From assembly GCA_947000775.1 (NCBI GenBank), contig CAMQGK010000650.1:4287501-4351500 (forward strand): a stretch of 64,000 bases of DNA, read 5' to 3'. The stretch comes from Pterois miles. Lineage: Eukaryota > Chordata > Actinopteri > Perciformes > Scorpaenidae. The notes beneath the pieces were generated by a model. It worked only from the letters and a program-made list of their open reading frames with translations. It did no database searches and was not told the DNA's origin. A program made the position numbers and the translations under genes. Positions 63,848-64,000 of this stretch are shown piece by piece (the stretch's first letter is position 1; every line of letters starts with the position of its first letter).

Positions 63848-64000
63848 AAAGGACCGGTGTGTAACATTTTATGGGCTCTATTAGCAGAAATGGAATATAA
63901 TCTTCATATAAGTGTGCTTTCTTTAGTGTTGAATCAGCTGAAAATAATAATTGTGTTTTTGTTAGCTTAGAATGAGCCCTTCATATCTACATAGGGAGCA
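63848..64000 (+). mobile_element. MITE family C copy, cut by the window edge
   Basis: TAAAGGACCGGTGTGTAACA ... CATATCTACATAGGGAGCA, the reverse of 19600-20047. In ankrd29 intronic sequence. Confidence 0.55.

Overview
The window is vertebrate nuclear DNA, almost certainly from a teleost fish. Genes are split into many small GT–AG exons, the proteins are close to human orthologues, and introns and gaps are packed with fish-type repeats: Tc1 transposons, hAT-like and other terminal-inverted-repeat MITEs, tRNA-headed SINEs with LINE-like tails, RTE/L2-type LINE scraps, and long (TA)n and (CA)n tracts. I found no prokaryotic genes, CRISPR array, viral gene or free-standing tRNA/rRNA gene. I assembled eight protein-coding genes exon by exon; in all seven genes whose start and stop both fall in the window, or whose coding exons join here, exon phases agree.

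Layout, left to right: rpp21 (- strand, only its first two coding exons), pak2 (-, 14 coding exons, 530 aa, plus a likely 5' UTR exon near 20.9 kb), pigx (-, 6 exons, 253 aa), cep19 (+, 2 exons, 158 aa), ing5 (-, 8 exons, 241 aa), plekhb2 (+, 7 coding exons, 224 aa), vps4b (-, 11 exons, 435 aa) and ankrd29 (-, the last 8 exons; the 5' end lies beyond the right edge). pigx and cep19 are head to head, with start codons 524 bp apart. PAK2, PIGX and CEP19 are also neighbours on human 3q29, so this is an old vertebrate linkage block. plekhb2 and vps4b are tail to tail.

The genes are housekeeping or signalling genes that do not form one pathway: tRNA 5' processing (rpp21), Cdc42/Rac kinase signalling (pak2), GPI-anchor synthesis in the ER (pigx), centrosome/cilium base (cep19), histone-mark reading (ing5), recycling-endosome PH protein (plekhb2), ESCRT-III disassembly ATPase (vps4b) and an ankyrin-repeat protein of unclear role (ankrd29).

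I did not find a new biological system. The observations most worth checking concern how repeats interact with genes: a pigx 5' splice site that abuts and reads into a retroposon tail; a pak2 kinase exon flanked by two same-orientation SINEs; a Tc1 transposon sitting in the loop of a 23-bp palindrome inside another element in pak2 intron 1; a hAT-like element with a perfect 8-bp target duplication nested in a MITE; one stem-loop tail shared by SINEs and LINE scraps; and a perfect lysosome-type E-box (GTCACGTGAC) upstream of vps4b.
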